Positions 36,395 through 49,957 of a stretch of 64,000 nucleotides of DNA are shown here, piece by piece. A program made the translations under genes and the position numbers. The notes below the pieces were generated by a model. It was not told the DNA's origin and made no database searches. It saw only the letters and a program-made list of their open reading frames with translations. Location of the stretch: the NCBI GenBank assembly GCA_037903475.1, contig JBAJFG010000597.1, positions 806,001-870,000 of the forward strand. The letters are read 5' to 3'. How positions within the stretch are numbered: the first letter of the stretch is position 1; each line of letters starts with the position of its first letter. The stretch comes from Ancylostoma caninum. Its lineage: Eukaryota; Nematoda; Chromadorea; Rhabditida; Ancylostomatidae.

Positions 36395-36660
36395 GGGTGC
36401 GTGTGGCGCAGTGATAAGAGGCTCGCTGCGCACGCACACAATCGAACATTCGATCCCGCCCGAGGCGGGTCGGTAAATTGGTACCAGAGGAGTCTGGGAG
36501 GATGAAGCACTGCCTTGGTTCATCGCATGCCCGCCGCAAGTCACTGTATAGGGCACATACGCATTCAACGCCTCTACGATGCTCAGATGAAGTCGAATGC
36601 GTGGCGCATCCCATGTGACGGGATTGATTAACGCCGACCACTTTATCCTTCATCCTTTAG
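36395..36660 (+). mobile_element. tRNA-derived SINE with 11-bp target duplication
   Basis: The head has an RNA polymerase III A box (TGGCGCAGTGATAAGAG, 36404-36420) and a B box (ATTCGATCCC, 36448-36457) at tRNA-like spacing. A tRNA-unrelated body and a short (ATCCTT)-like tail near 36645-36660 follow. The 11-mer GTACTATAAAA flanks it exactly (36383-36393 and 36661-36671), showing retrotransposition into this site. The perfect duplication suggests a recent insertion. A 169-codon minus-strand open frame across it is non-coding. Confidence 0.85.
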
Positions 36661-36671
36661 GTACTATAAAA

Positions 36672-39600
36672 CGAAATCACTGTAGCTACATTCAGACCTC
36701 TGGAGCAGAATGTATCATTCAGATTACTCAGGGTGAACGTATTAGCGCCACATGATCTATATGATATGTAAGAGACTAACTCATTATGTCTCCAAAATGA
36801 GGCTTCTCGACGGCGCGTCGACACAGAACGCACTGCCGATACTCAGCGCTCCTGTTTTTTTTTTTAATTTTGAAAGAGTGGGAAATTTGAATGCGCGGAA
36901 AAATACTTATAGCGATTTTGAAAAAGGGTTTGGAGTGGGTAGTTGTGGAAGGTGAGAGCTGGACTTCAACTCGGGCAGCGGTGAGTATTTGAGAACAATT
37001 TTTGGATATTCATTTATTCGACGGGATTGTGAGAAGGACCTGGACGTGGTTGATGTCTTAGATCTACAGCAGCGCTACGGATTTAGGGGACTTTTGCTCA
37101 GTCCCAGTTTTACAAAAAAAAGACTGCTGGATCACTAGTATATATAAAAAATAACAACTCAACACATCCTTTGGAAATTTGTTAGCGAAGAGCAAGTATT
37201 GGAACCCACGAGCATGGAATACCATCCAGATGCCAAGGAGGTTCTGAGATACTTCTCTCTGGGAGGTATCGAATCGGATATCGAAGTACTTATTGATTTT
37301 TCATGCAGTTTCGTTCCAATCTTAGTCGAAATGCGCCAGCTGGTTTTATCCTGCACGCTGATCACGAATTTGACTACCATATCGTGCACCCATTATAGGC
37401 TCATTGATTTTATTGTGTTTGTAGCGAGTTCTTCTTTGGGCGCGGTAAAAGCACGTTTGCTGGGCTATACATCGCGCTAAAAACGAATTTCGTTGAACAA
37501 GAATATCGACTTATTGATTTTGTTTATTGTCCTATTTTTACTCAGAGGTCATAAACACCTGGCTACTAGTAATAAATAAGGCATTCCACAATGCCAACCT
37601 CTGTGAAGGCAGAAACGGTCGAGAGGTACCCAACCTCCTTACCGCTAACGATGCAGAGGCCCACGGGCTGTCACTAGCCTACCATAACAAAGATGCGTCC
37701 TATTTACCATGATAGCATTGCGTGGCCTCCTGTGACGGCGTCCAGGCCCAGCATGGCTTGTCGTTGGGCAAGCTGGGCTTCGTAAAAGGGTCGAAAAGCG
37801 AAACGGGCTTTGTACGGGGTCCGGCGCTGAGCCTCGGATAAAAACTTTGGGGTATTCGTTAATCCAAAGAAAAGGAATGCGTTGATAAAGGCGATGAAAG
37901 ACGAAAAATGCTTGCAAAAGAACTGATCGTAGCTTGAGCAGAGCAATTGCGGCAACCCAGGTTGAAAAGTTCGATTGGAGCAGATCATGTACAGGTTCCC
38001 ATAATCAAGGGGACTCCAACGACTCCTGCGCTGCAGAATCTAGCACGGATTGAGTTGAAATCTTCAGTGAGATAAGAACTAAGGAAACACTAGAAGTTTT
38101 TGGAAAAGACAATCTTAACTTATGCTAAATAAAAAAGTGTACGCTCACATTCTGAGTCTGAGTGATTGCAGGGCTCTCCCGTAAAGTCACGACTTAACCG
38201 ATTAACATTAAATCTGGGGTAGAAAAGCGTCATGGTACTCACAATACCATGACAATATGCATGATGTCAGATCACAAAATTTATGTGAAGCAAAAAATCG
38301 TATGCTCGGTAAAGGGGCCAACCTCTTTTCGACAGAATGGCATAGAAGCTGAGCCTGTCCGGAGCATAATTTTTCTAGTGAAACACGTAAGTTTCCAACC
38401 TCCTACCATACACCTATATTAGTAAGTGTGTACTATCACTATACTACGCCTCACATCTCATTACTTATCACCTCATATTGTCTGAGTATTTCTCCTTTTC
38501 CGCTCGTCTAAGGTACTATCGCAAGCCGTTTAGTGGAGCGCTACCGCGCTCCAAAGCTAAACGCGTCTAAACGTGAGGAGGCACGTATAGACGTGGAATT
38601 TAGTCGAGAAATCTTGCAGATTTTTTGTACTTTGACCAGTTCCTTTCATGTTTTGACTCATCTCTCGATGGTCTTCTCTTTTCTGATTTTCTGAAACAAA
38701 CCAATTCCAGCTCTTGTTTCACGTCGACCAACGTAACTCCATTAGACTTAATCTTAATGACCACAAAATGTATCGTGTGCAATTCCTTTCTTTTCGCTTT
38801 CATTGTGAGCAGTTCCCTTGTACACTTAGTACTTCTCTTCGACCCAAACCATTTGATGTGCAGTAATAATAGTGTGCGGTACTTCTGACTGGTTAGCAAT
38901 GAATTTCATGATCTCTCTACTTTCAGAAGAGAATTTTTTCTGCAGGCGTTCATGCACCCATATTCTCATCAAACCGTGTTATGTATATTTCACAACAATG
39001 CAAGTATACAAAAATTCATAGGAACTGGTGGATGAATTCCTCCCCTCTGGATTTTCTGTGTTATTGTGTTTGGGTTGTGCACGAGTGTTCCAAATTGTTG
39101 TTTTTCTTGTTATTTGTAGTCCCTATTTTTATACATATTTTTCCATGCAGCGCTTTTAGGAAGAAAATGTCATGCTTTTTTCAAAGAGGGCTTCGTAGGA
39201 GTTTAGAATCCCCTTTTAAAAATTTAGAAAATTTTTAAAAGGGGGCTTCGTTTTGAGTCCGACCCTACGGCAGGCTCGTATCGGGGTCTGACAGCGTCAC
39301 ATGTTTCTTGCGGTGCGGATGACGAGCAGCGTAGATATACCTCGTGGTGCTATGTCATGGACTCCTCTGACAAGCAAATGACTCAGAAGCCGCTCCATGA
39401 GCAATTGGGGGTGAACTTTCAAAAAGGATCTCGATAGATATTTCCAGAGAAGAAAGCTAAGCGCAAACAAAAGATCTGCAGCGGTGGAGAAAGTTGGTCG
39501 CCCTATGTGCCAACAGCACAGTGCTTTCCTACAGCTTTGTGTGACTCAACCTAAAACTCACATTACGCACGAAGAGGTAATTAATAAATCCTCTTCTCAT

Positions 39601-42600
39601 AAATACACGTTTGTCCCACTATTTTAGCGAGAAATGTGACAGACGTGAACTTAAAGTGCAGAAGATGACAAGCATAACAGGTAGGTCTTTGATGTCTTAC
39701 TTAGAAACAGATCGACCATAGCTCGTAGTAATACGTAGTTAGAAAACATCGCTGGGGACCTCACATCATTACCACTTTGAACCAGTGGGAGTTCCGTAGA
39801 CGCCAGTTAGGGAAACCATGGAAGAATGACTGAAGTTTGGTCGCTTTAATGTCGTTCGAGCTCATTAGCAAGTACATACTTCCCGTTGTTCCGTGAATGT
39901 ACTCTCCTAGTTGTGTCAGATAAAATTTGAAGATTTGTATTGATGAACGAGCATATGTAGAACAACGCCCAGATATTTTCCAACCAAACTCTTCGTGCTT
40001 TCGCAAAGGAATGCAGCCGTTTCCACTCCACGACTTCAAAGACCACAGGGATTATGTGTTGCGATGGGCAGGCTACTCCATGAAAAAAAAAAAACACCGA
40101 ATAGACAGGAAGAATAACACAAAATACTCCAGATTTTCATTTATTTCATGAACTAACATTTTTATAAGCCAAAGGAATCAACATATTGCGGGCCGATCCA
40201 TTTTTCATAGTAAACGAGGGTAGCTAAAGGTCATTTTCTGATAATTCAACACTTACACCACCTGACCACATGATAACGTTTTACGGAGATGAAGAGCACA
40301 TTTTGCATGATGCACCGTGTGCATCACGTAGCCGCATCACGTCCGTGTTAAGCGGTGGAGAGACACATGTTCAGAATATTTCAGCTGCAGAATAGAAGAA
40401 GGAAAACGTGCGGCACAAAAAAAGCCATTCTAATGTCAGGGTTCGAGAACAAAGTGCAAAAGTAGAAGATGAAAATACTGGAGTATCTATTCAAAGCACT
40501 GATAACAAAAATAAATTTCCCCTCGTATTGCACGCATAATACGTGGATGCTGTGCCCACAGTGGGAATTCGCAATGAACTCAGTTCTGCTACCCATGACG
40601 CCTAGCAACAGTCTCGCTCACGAAGGTGTGACAGCATCACATGCAGCCATGATGCATGATGCTAACTCCACTACTGCCGCCCGATGATTATTAGAGAATA
40701 CATAATAAGTGGAGAATCTATTAAAACTACGACAACTACAGAAATCGTCTCGTGATTTTAACGTTGAAAATTGTGGGTCCATTTTCCTTTAAAAGCAGCC
40801 ATTTTTATTTCCAAAAGCGGAAGTTACAATCCACAGATAATGTTGTTCAAAGGGAATAATCGTGACAAATTCTACGTCATAGACATTGTTCCAGAATGAG
40901 GACGTTTGTGAATCAAATAAGTTCTTACAATTAACTAGCTAGTGTTCTGTTTTTTTTTGTGCACCCTGAGTGTATGAGTAAGTAAATAAATAAATAAATA
41001 GTGTTTGTAGTGGGCGCAATAAGTTTTAGCCCAACCTGCGAAGCACACACACACACATACTATTAGGACGTTAACCTACGCACGTGCAAAACAAAATTGA
41101 TCCTGATTTATGAATTTGTTCGCCGAACAGTTGTAAGTAATATTAAATTTCCAGTGGATTCGAGTTCGTTAGGTCTTGAGAGTCAAATTGATCTATGAGA
41201 GTAGGCGCACAAACGCTGCTTCAGTCAAGCATTTAAGAAGCAGGTCGAATCACATACTCGAAAATCACATGACCCTAGCGAAAAGTAAATTTGCTATTCT
41301 GACTTTCCGGCGAACATATAAAATTGCAGTAGCAGTACTCCGACTTGTCAGTACACAGTAGGAGACGTTCTGATGCAAACTACAGTGGCGGTCAATGAGA
41401 TATGATCAATTGCATTTTGAAAGAGGAACTTTCCATCATAACTTAACTTGAGATTGTTTCGGCGCTCTCGCTATCTTCAGAGGCAAGCAAAGAGTTGAAT
41501 CTGTATCTAAAGCCCGCCAAGCATCTATCCACCCTGCGATAGAAGCCCGATATTGTCCAAAGCACGGTAAGCAGAAACTAAGCACTGTTAAGACCTGCTC
41601 AGCCACTACTTCACCAGTGGTGCTTGCAGCACTACCCGCCGAACTTGAAAGACTGAGTTTTACCATGCATAGACGGCAATGATGATAACCAACATATTTT
41701 ATCTATACAGACCATTCGCGACAACTCATAGCTCATAGAGTGCCACTAACGGCATGAAGTCGTTTGCTATCTATAGGCACTCATTTTTTCTATTCAGTGG
41801 AGGATTATGCACCAGAATTTTTTGTGCTGAAATCTCTGCTTCGTGAGCTAAAATCGTATATTCCACATAAAACCGTTTCCACCATGTGCTTCGTTTCTAC
41901 GCCTCCCGAATGGTGTTATTAAGCTCACAACAAAGCTGTTTTACCGGCAAACAACTTCCGGCTACAGTAGTTTTGAGGTGCTAAGTTTACCATTTGTAGC
42001 AAGAAAATCCATTGAGGGCGGAAACATAGAATTTGAGGGCTACTTTATAACTATGAAATGCACTATTTGTTAAGGGTTCTCCACAATGTATAAAAATGGA
42101 ATTCACTACGTAATCAGAAAGCTTTATGATTTGCTTTCAAAGAATCTTTATCTCTGTTTCATTTCTAAAAAAGGAATTCTCTCGAATTATCTTTTGATTG
42201 TTAGCGAGAGTTGTGAAGTGTTCACAGAATAATTTGATTGATTTTGTAAGCTTCAGGCGAGGTTGGCAACTAGTTTAGTTTGGCTTACATTCACAAAATG
42301 TTAGTACGATTCTGTCCTACAATTGATTTGGAACAATCAAGGCACGAGGCAGTACCAATATTCCACTTTTTGCAGTCATTCAATTACTGTCTAATCTCCA
42401 AGAGATCAACGTTGTCAAGGTGCTGCGAGCGTGGTATTGAGGGCCAGCACCAACTAAATTTTCAGAATTTTTATGCGAAAAGCGGATTCAGCTAACACAG
42501 CTAAGACTAGGAGGGCAGGCGGAGCAAAAGTTATATCCCCTGCGAAGAAGCATTCACTAGAGTTACGAGATTCATGAGCATTTCTCAGAGGGCATTACTC

Positions 42601-42877
42601 CACTCGCAGGCCAAGAATGGACAAGTTTTTTTTTGAACAAAAATCGCCACATTTTACATAAGAAGTTCTTCATAAAAAGAGGAGCGAATAGACTTTGAGA
42701 CAAAGAAGTAAATCAATTTTTGTTCGGGAAACTCGTTCATATTGTACCAGCATGAAAACCGTATTTTTCTCATGAATGCTCGTGAGTCCTACGACTTTTC
42801 CATTCTTCATTATCATATCGTTTCCGACTGCCTGCGACGTCCCGTAGGAAGGGGGGGGGGGACGGTTGAGAGCTGAT
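36672..42877. other. Gene-free stretch, nothing recognised
   Basis: No supported gene or bounded element was found in 6.2 kb. A GC-richer segment at about 37600-38000 may be transposon-derived but shows no motif. Minus-strand frames at 39761-40097 and 41436-41666 look slightly protein-like but lack domains and splice sites. An AAAT tract lies near 40980-41000 and an (AC)n tract near 41045-41056. Confidence 0.45.
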
Positions 42878-43087
42878 CAGGGATGAGCGGAATTCCGGTT
42901 TCCGGAAGTTGGAAGTTCCTGAATTCTTGCCTAATGCTGGCTTCTGATTTCTAGATTTCTGGATGATTGGCAGTCGTGGGTCGCACCAACTCAGACATGC
43001 TGTATTCATCGCTCCAAATTTCGCCAGATTTCGAACCTCCTCCAACTTCCGACTTCCGGTCTCATGCAGTACTTCCGCTCATCCCTG
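42878..43087. mobile_element. hAT-type MITE, 210 bp, with target duplication
   Basis: The ends CAGGGATGAGCGGAA and (reverse complement) CAGGGATGAGCGGAAGTAC are near-perfect inverted repeats. Flanking octamers GAGCTGAT (42870-42877) and CAGCTGAT (43088-43095) match at 7/8. The interior is largely palindromic (GGAAGTTGGAAGTTC versus GAACCTCCTCCAACTTCC). The same subfamily recurs at 49628-49831. Confidence 0.8.
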
Positions 43088-43095
43088 CAGCTGAT

Positions 43096-44870
43096 GTCTT
43101 GCGTTCATTTAGAGCTGTGGCACTACTAACAGGCTTCTCAGCTAATGGACCTCCAACATCAGTGTGTGCCGCCTCTGAAACACCTTAAATGTGCTCAATC
43201 TACTGAATTCAGCGACAGCACGCGCTAGTATGTAATTCTCGCAGACTTCCGGAGAATTAATCAGATTCTGTCTACAGCATGCTGACTAAGGAGAAAACGC
43301 TGGATCAGCCACGTGATGCCCAGGTGATTCGATCCACCTGCTTCCGGGGCACGTACACCATTGTCGATTCTGACATCACCCAACAATGAAAACAAGGAAG
43401 ACAACAAGCAAAGGCGTTCGCAAAACACGTAATTCGGAGGCAATTAGATACTGTCGGCTGGGCAACCAGCCTATCGATTGCCGCGTACTCAAATTGTGTT
43501 TCATTCGTGTTGTAGAGTAGCAAAAGCTGAAACGATGCTGTCGCAGCATAGCAGGGTGGGGGGGGGAGTCCACTGCGGCATGAGCTCCAATGTGTAGACC
43601 ACTCAAGTGAACCTAGACGCACGATGGGGAGGGATTATGTGTTGTTAGTTGACGAATGGATGGTACTGGTGTCTTCTCTGCAGCCATTAGCTCACCTCCC
43701 TAGGGTGTTTTCTTGCACGTAATTAGGGGGAGTGATTCTATTAGTATGTCTGCTCTTCTCTAATTAATATTCGCGGATTTGTGACAAACACTGAAATATG
43801 CACATTTCGCGACGCATACTTATCATAAGATTGATGTCACGAGAACTCTATTTACATTCAATAGTAAATCTGAAGGAAATCTTTTTTCGTGCGTATTCTT
43901 TACAGTGAAATAAAATAGTACCTCCAAGGCATGGGTAGAGTTCAAGATGTTATGAGTAGTCCGCTGTTGCATGGATATGATCAAATATCAGAGAGTGTAT
44001 GTGTTCTTCACAATGTGCTATGTAAAGTCTGGTGCACTTATACAGTTGCACTTATACTGCTCGTTTAGGTTGCTCGAAGAGGGGTAACACTCAAAAGGAA
44101 AATTCACAACTTTGGTGGTCATTTTTCTAACTTCATTGGAAAAAAATCAAAATTGGAGAGCACTAATGATTTGTGTGCCTCGTGATTTGTGTGCCTGTAA
44201 AGCATCCAATATCTTGAAAACAGGAAAGATTTGAACGTTGCGTTGTCAGCTACTGTTGGAACAATTCCTGAGATTCCAAAAAGTTGAAAATCTCAGACAT
44301 GAAGACTTCCGAATATGAATGAATGAATATTATGAATACAATCCCTGAATGTCATGAGTATGCCTGGATATCATGCCAAAATTTCACCAAGCTCCTTTTG
44401 AATGCTGAGGAACGGAAAACTGCCACAAAAAACAAGAAAGGAAAGCATACATGCGGAGGTTTATTTTCAAAACGAACGAAAACGGAATAGTTTTCCAAAG
44501 ATAATAAAAACAAATAAAAACTGCACAGAAAACTAGAAAGGGATTTTACAGGACATAAGGGTGCTCCATTAAGATAAGCTAAAGATAAGGTAGACACATG
44601 AATACCGATATCAAGCATGACAACACTTAGGAGAGTAATTTGCTTAAATTCTGCAATTTATTTATTTATTTATTTATTCATTCATACATCGTGGTAATTC
44701 ACAATGTGACCCTTCATACAGAAGGTATAAAGAAAGAAAAGAACCCCATTTATTCAAAAAAAAAAATAGGTGCATAGATTGTAGCAGCTTACTGATCAAT
44801 TTCCTAAATGTCTGCTCGAAAATTCTTTAGTTTTGCGATTAATTTCCGAAGGATTCCATTTGTAAAACCC
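43096..44870. other. Gene-free stretch, nothing recognised
   Basis: No supported gene was found. A (TTTA)n tract occupies about 44658-44690. Minus-strand frames at 43261-43622 show no domain. Confidence 0.5.
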
Positions 44871-45448
44871 TTAAAGGCAGTGTCCAGGCAGAATCTTCAC
44901 CATTGGTGCCCAAAACCGATCCAGTGCCCGCTCCGCCCCTTCGAAGATTTTGTGAAAACATGTTAAGTCATGCCTAAGATTGTAAAGACATGTTTTACTG
45001 TCTAACAGCCTGGTCCCTCTCTATTCTCTTATGCTGCGGATGGAACTCACACCAACATGTGCTAACTTGTTGAACATGCATTGTTAAATTTGACAGGTTT
45101 TAAATCAGCAACAATCCAGAATTTCGCCCCAAATTTCGGGGAAAAAATGGTTACTAGTAGGAATACTAGTGGAAAAAAGCAAAAAGCAATCAAGAAGATG
45201 TCCCTTAGGATCATCTGTAGCAACATTTAGCTGGTTTGTCCAAAAGTTCGAGAGTTCGAGAAGCCTCATTGCCTCCTTTTCATTTTGCACCGGACAACTC
45301 GTCCACATCGTAACTTTCAACCTTCTAAAAGTCACAAATTTCAAGGTTTCTACTTGTAAAACCAATGCGGTTGCAATCAGCTCGTCGAGTAGGGTAACAG
45401 GATGGTAGAATTGAAATAGCGAAATTTTTGCCTGGACACTGCCTTTAA
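44871..45448 (-). mobile_element. TTAA-flanked MITE (piggyBac-like), copy 2
   Basis: TTAA at 44871-44874 and 45445-45448 bracket the inverted ends AAGGCAGTGTCCAGGCA. At 578 bp it matches the copy at 19148-19724 in reverse orientation along its length. The better-preserved ends suggest it is the younger copy. The 128-codon minus-strand frame within it is repeat sequence with no transposase motif. Confidence 0.8.
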
Positions 45449-48400
45449 CTGGCCAGCCATCCAATTCGATGGAAACCCTTTTCTCCTCCACGTCTTCATT
45501 CCTCCGCTCCTCCTACATAGTATGATGAGTACTGAGAAATAAGTTTTGCAAATGCTTACAGATATAATTAACCTTTACGCAGTGTGCGACAGGGCAAACC
45601 AATGAAATTTATATGAATTAACATCTGCGAATGTGCAACGCTGCTATTAATAAACGTAGACTGAATACCAGCTGTTCTTCAAATAAGTTATCAGAGTTGG
45701 GGACTACATAATGAAGTCAGGAAAACATGTACAGAAAACTTGGGATTATTACACTCTAGCGTACGAGTGGAGGTGGCAATAGAAGAACAGCTCAACTGAG
45801 GCTACTGTAGCAAACATTTGATCGTTCTCAATATACCCGAAGTTTCTCCAAGGAGTCTATGAATCCAGAACCATTTGCTTCAAGATCGACCACATGTCAC
45901 AGCTACGTAAATAAAAACACCCCGAGACGACCTACTACACATTGAAAAATGTGATCCAAAGGAACCTATCTAGAATCATTTTTGAAATTCCACTTGAACT
46001 TAGTCTCCAAGAGCTACTAGTCACAATGATAAAAATGACTCTGTGGAAACTGCCGAAAAACCCGTTTTCCGGCTCTCTATTCTGGAGAGATTTTAGGCGG
46101 AACCATGGCGAGAGTAGAGGATTTCCGCAAGATGCAACTCTGTTGCTGGTAGCACCTAAGGCACATCGCTTCCATCAAGAAGAGCACTTTCAATGGATTC
46201 TAGGAGAAGTACGAAATTTCCTCAGAATGCCCTACAGTGAAGGCACAATCTGGCAAATCAGGACGTGTGCTCACACCTTGCCCCCCCCCCCCCCCAATGC
46301 TGCCCAAAGGGCTGTAGAAGAGGTCCTCCGAAATTTTTGCAGGGAATCATGCCCACTGCTGTGATAAGCATCTTCTCGAGATTCTCACATGAAATCTCAA
46401 AAACGATTTTGATATAGGATGTTGACTTTAGGACTACAGAGAACTAATAGTGCAAAGTACACATAAGTAAAGCATAAAGGACATAAGGAAATGAAAAATC
46501 TTTGCTCCCAAATGATTTACTCGCGAAGGATGAGACGCTACGAAAGCAATTTAGCACAGAGTAAATAAACGCTCAGTGTAAGGAGGCAATAGCGTGGATG
46601 TCATTTCCTGTAATGAAAAAATTCTTCGTGTGCGATCGGTCCCGGTTATTCGTGTTCAAAAATGAGGGATTACTGAGCAAAGGAATCTCTGGGCTTTTCT
46701 AGTATCTGAGCACTGAATTCCCTCAATGAGACAAGTAGCCCTTCAGCCTCGCACTGACTGTGTGGCGAAATCGAATAGATTAAACAATCACAGATAATGC
46801 TAGAATTAGAGTGAACAAAATATCTGCTAACCTTCTCGGGGAACGGAGAAGCAGCAGAATACCATCTCTGAGCATAAATTTGATATCTATGAGTATTTCC
46901 TTTTCTAATTCTTTTTCCCTTTACTTATTTTTCTGCTGGTTAACTTAGTGAGTTTCTTTCGAGTATGCAATCTGAAGCATACTGCCCTCTTCTTGCCAAA
47001 GTGCCAGATGCAACCACAGCACTTCACCCTTTATGGAGACCCATCATGCATCCAGACCGCATTCTAATTCTAAACTGCAACCATTCGATAACCTGAGATG
47101 CAGTAGCGGCCAAGCATGTGTATGATCAACGCCGTTTCGACAAGAGAATTTCTTGTCCCTGGATTGAGTTATGCAGATCAAATCTGGATTGTATTGAAAC
47201 TCTATGTGCCTCCTAATAGCAGCTTGAAACGGACAGGAACCCAATCCTAGTGGCATGACTAAGCCGAAACTTCAATCTCCTAGGTTTCCACGGATTTTGT
47301 CCAACACTTCACTTCCACCTGTGAAAAAAATGAAGAGTTGATGCGGATTAGGCACATAACAGCCCATTTCCCCACCAACCATCACCGCAGCACTTTCCTC
47401 TGCTCGAATGCGTAGACCAAACTAAATTATCGAATTTGCCAGAAAATCTTTTTTGTGTATCTCAAGAATATTAGCAGCATCCCAGTCCCTATTTTAATAT
47501 CACAATATGTACTTGTTAGTGACTGACACCGTAGAAATATCCCCCGTCGGAATGGTTGCTTTCACTTCGAACTTACTGAAAATTCTTCTTCTTACCCATA
47601 ATTGGACATTTTGCTAATCTCGCTTTTTTATGTGAAGAGAAGCACTACAGAACACGACTCTCACGGCAAATTATCCACTTCATTCTCAAATCGAAATGAG
47701 GCGATACGAACGAGGAACTAACATGTTGATGAAAGCGGTAGCTTTGCACTCGAAACACGGCAGTTTTGTTTGAAAGCGGTTCACATAAATGTTATGCAAC
47801 GGAAGAACTGAATACTTGGACCGTTATAATGTTCTCAAATCTCGTCTGGATACCTCAATCCGTAGTTGAACTACAGTAAAGGTTCCGCCCCCGGCAATAC
47901 CACTGACCATATCTTTTTGACCGCTACTGTATTTCTCACTTCACTAGCATTTCCAAATGCTTTGGGAAAAAAAGGTGGGGCGAGAATGTGTTCCTCCCAG
48001 GAGTTCGATTCGAGATTCAGCCCCTTCTTTTGTTTTGAAAGCAACGGAGATTAATGTCCTGCCTCCCAGTAGTGCAAAAGCTCAGGTAAAAAGACAGACT
48101 CACATAATAACACTCAAACGCAAGTAATTGAAACAAAATATCACTTCAGAATTTAGGATCAGCATGTTTACATGGAAAGCACAGATCTGGATATACAGTG
48201 ACGGTTTTAGACAAAGGAATTTTTCCCGTCTTGGCTCTAAGATGAGCGATAGAAACCATCCCAAATATAGGGGCTCTGTGGGCGCTTCATTTCTGCTGCT
48301 CACCATGGGCAAAGTCTTGCTGAAATGGATTTAAAAATTAAAACTATATTTTGTCTGCTTTGTCAAATTCAGTGCAAATTTTAGATCTACCTAGGAGGGA

Positions 48401-49627
48401 GGAAAAGTTGTGTTATAATCTAGGCACGCTCCTGCTCAACATATTGCTATGACTGCTCTTAGTGTGTATTTTCTGTACCGGCTAGAGCCGAGGGCAGAAA
48501 CAATCTATTAAATTCCTACAAAAATTTCATTTTATTGAATCTTCAGAATAACGCGAGCATCGTGACTTCTCTATGAGTAACCACATGTCTGTTGGAAGCA
48601 TTGACCGAAGAGGAATCCTTACCCAAAGCGTAAGTTCGTCTTTCTAATCACTGTGATCTTTCTTGGCAGCTTATTAGGCCTGTTAACAATTTTTCTTTTC
48701 CCTGCCGTAAGCAAGTGCGAGGCTACTGTAGGAGCAGTGTTGTATGACAAAATGCGCATCAAAAGTACAAAGAAATTCTCACTCGATCTAATAATGAGAG
48801 GGAGGACCGCAATTACTCTCAAGGGTACTGCAATTTGAGCTTCGAATGCATTTATTCCTTAAAGAAGTACAATACTTTCCGGAGGAGCCGAGTTGAGGAA
48901 GGAAATGGCGCATAATGCCTCATCACATCCTCTACAGTGAGTTCGATAGCTCATTCCAAGCCTGCTATGCGGATTTTACATATTCGGCAACTGATCCCTT
49001 AAAATTGAGACATGTTGAATATGTGGCAGCCACTATGGCTGAATTCTGCACATGAAATAATCATAGGATAGTTTAGAGTCACAGATAAAGTATTTCTGGA
49101 GTGGTTTCCACGAATACGCCAAGAATTTTCCTCAGATAAGGCTACAATGAGCCCTCACACTACTCTCTACTGGCGGAGACAGAAGACGTAGCCAAGAACA
49201 CCGATTCCATATGGAGACCTAAGAAAGCAGACATCTAATAAAAGGTGGAGTATTTACAGAAGTGCCTGCTCTTTGTGCGCCGATAACCTAATCGACAGCC
49301 ATCTTTATTCCTAGTTGAGCTATTGAACACAGGGTCACCATGGCTCAGTAGAACTTCGAGCGCATGATGCAGCACTTAAATACATCTTATTTATGGCTCA
49401 TGAACAGCACATTGACCACATCAAACACATTTCAGACAAAACTTTTACTAGTCTATCCCTGACATGACACCTTTTTATACAACGACATTGCAATTCACAG
49501 AAGAAGTCGACATGTGTTTATTTTCCTTCTTCCATGCGTGGGCACTGAAGAATACTGCAAATTATTTGCCTCTCGTGCAATGAACGTGCGCTCAGCTCCA
49601 CATCATCTTAAGTTGAAGCGAAAGCAG
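45449..49627. other. Gene-free stretch, nothing recognised
   Basis: No supported gene was found. A C15 homopolymer at 46281-46295 lies inside the 140-codon plus-strand frame at 45942-46364, which otherwise has no domain. An AATAAA on the minus strand at 49522-49517 could serve the zinc-finger gene. Confidence 0.45.
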
Positions 49628-49831
49628 CAAGAATGAGCGGAATTCCAGCTCCGGAAGTTCGGAACTTATTGAATTCAAGGGTGATCCAGCTCCTAACTTC
49701 TAAATTTCTCAAGGATTGGCAGTAGCAGTCTTACGTCAAGAGATGCACGCTTTTCCTTCCGATTTCCCGTACTTCAGGGTTCTGTTTACTTCCGAACTTC
49801 CGGTCATCGACAATACTCCCGCACATCCCTG
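49628..49831. mobile_element. hAT-type MITE, 204 bp, decayed ends
   Basis: The ends CAAGAATGAGCGGAATTCC and (reverse complement) CAGGGATGTGCGGGAGT, with interior GGAAGTTCGGAA stretches, place it in the same subfamily as 42878-43087. Flanking octamers do not match, so the target duplication is lost. It lies just downstream of the zinc-finger gene stop and would be in its 3' UTR if the AATAAA near 49520 is used. Confidence 0.65.
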
Positions 49832-49957
49832 GGACCGTACCATGAGATGGTTGCAGTGCCCGCCAGCAGTTCCACCCACTCCGTATGAAACAGCTGACCG
49901 TGATCGTGCAGAGTGCTCTACACAATCTCAGCCTTGACTTTCTGCTCGATTATTGCC

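Noticed and set aside
36144..36653. 169-codon minus-strand open frame
   Set aside because: It runs antisense across the SINE, whose pol III boxes and exact target duplication explain the sequence.
45105..45491. 128-codon frame resembling a frame at 19078-19356
   Set aside because: The similarity is nucleotide homology between two non-coding TTAA MITEs; the shared frame has stops in the other copy and no transposase motifs.
45942..46364. 140-codon plus-strand frame with poly-Pro
   Set aside because: The poly-Pro comes from a C15 homopolymer; no domain, no splice context.
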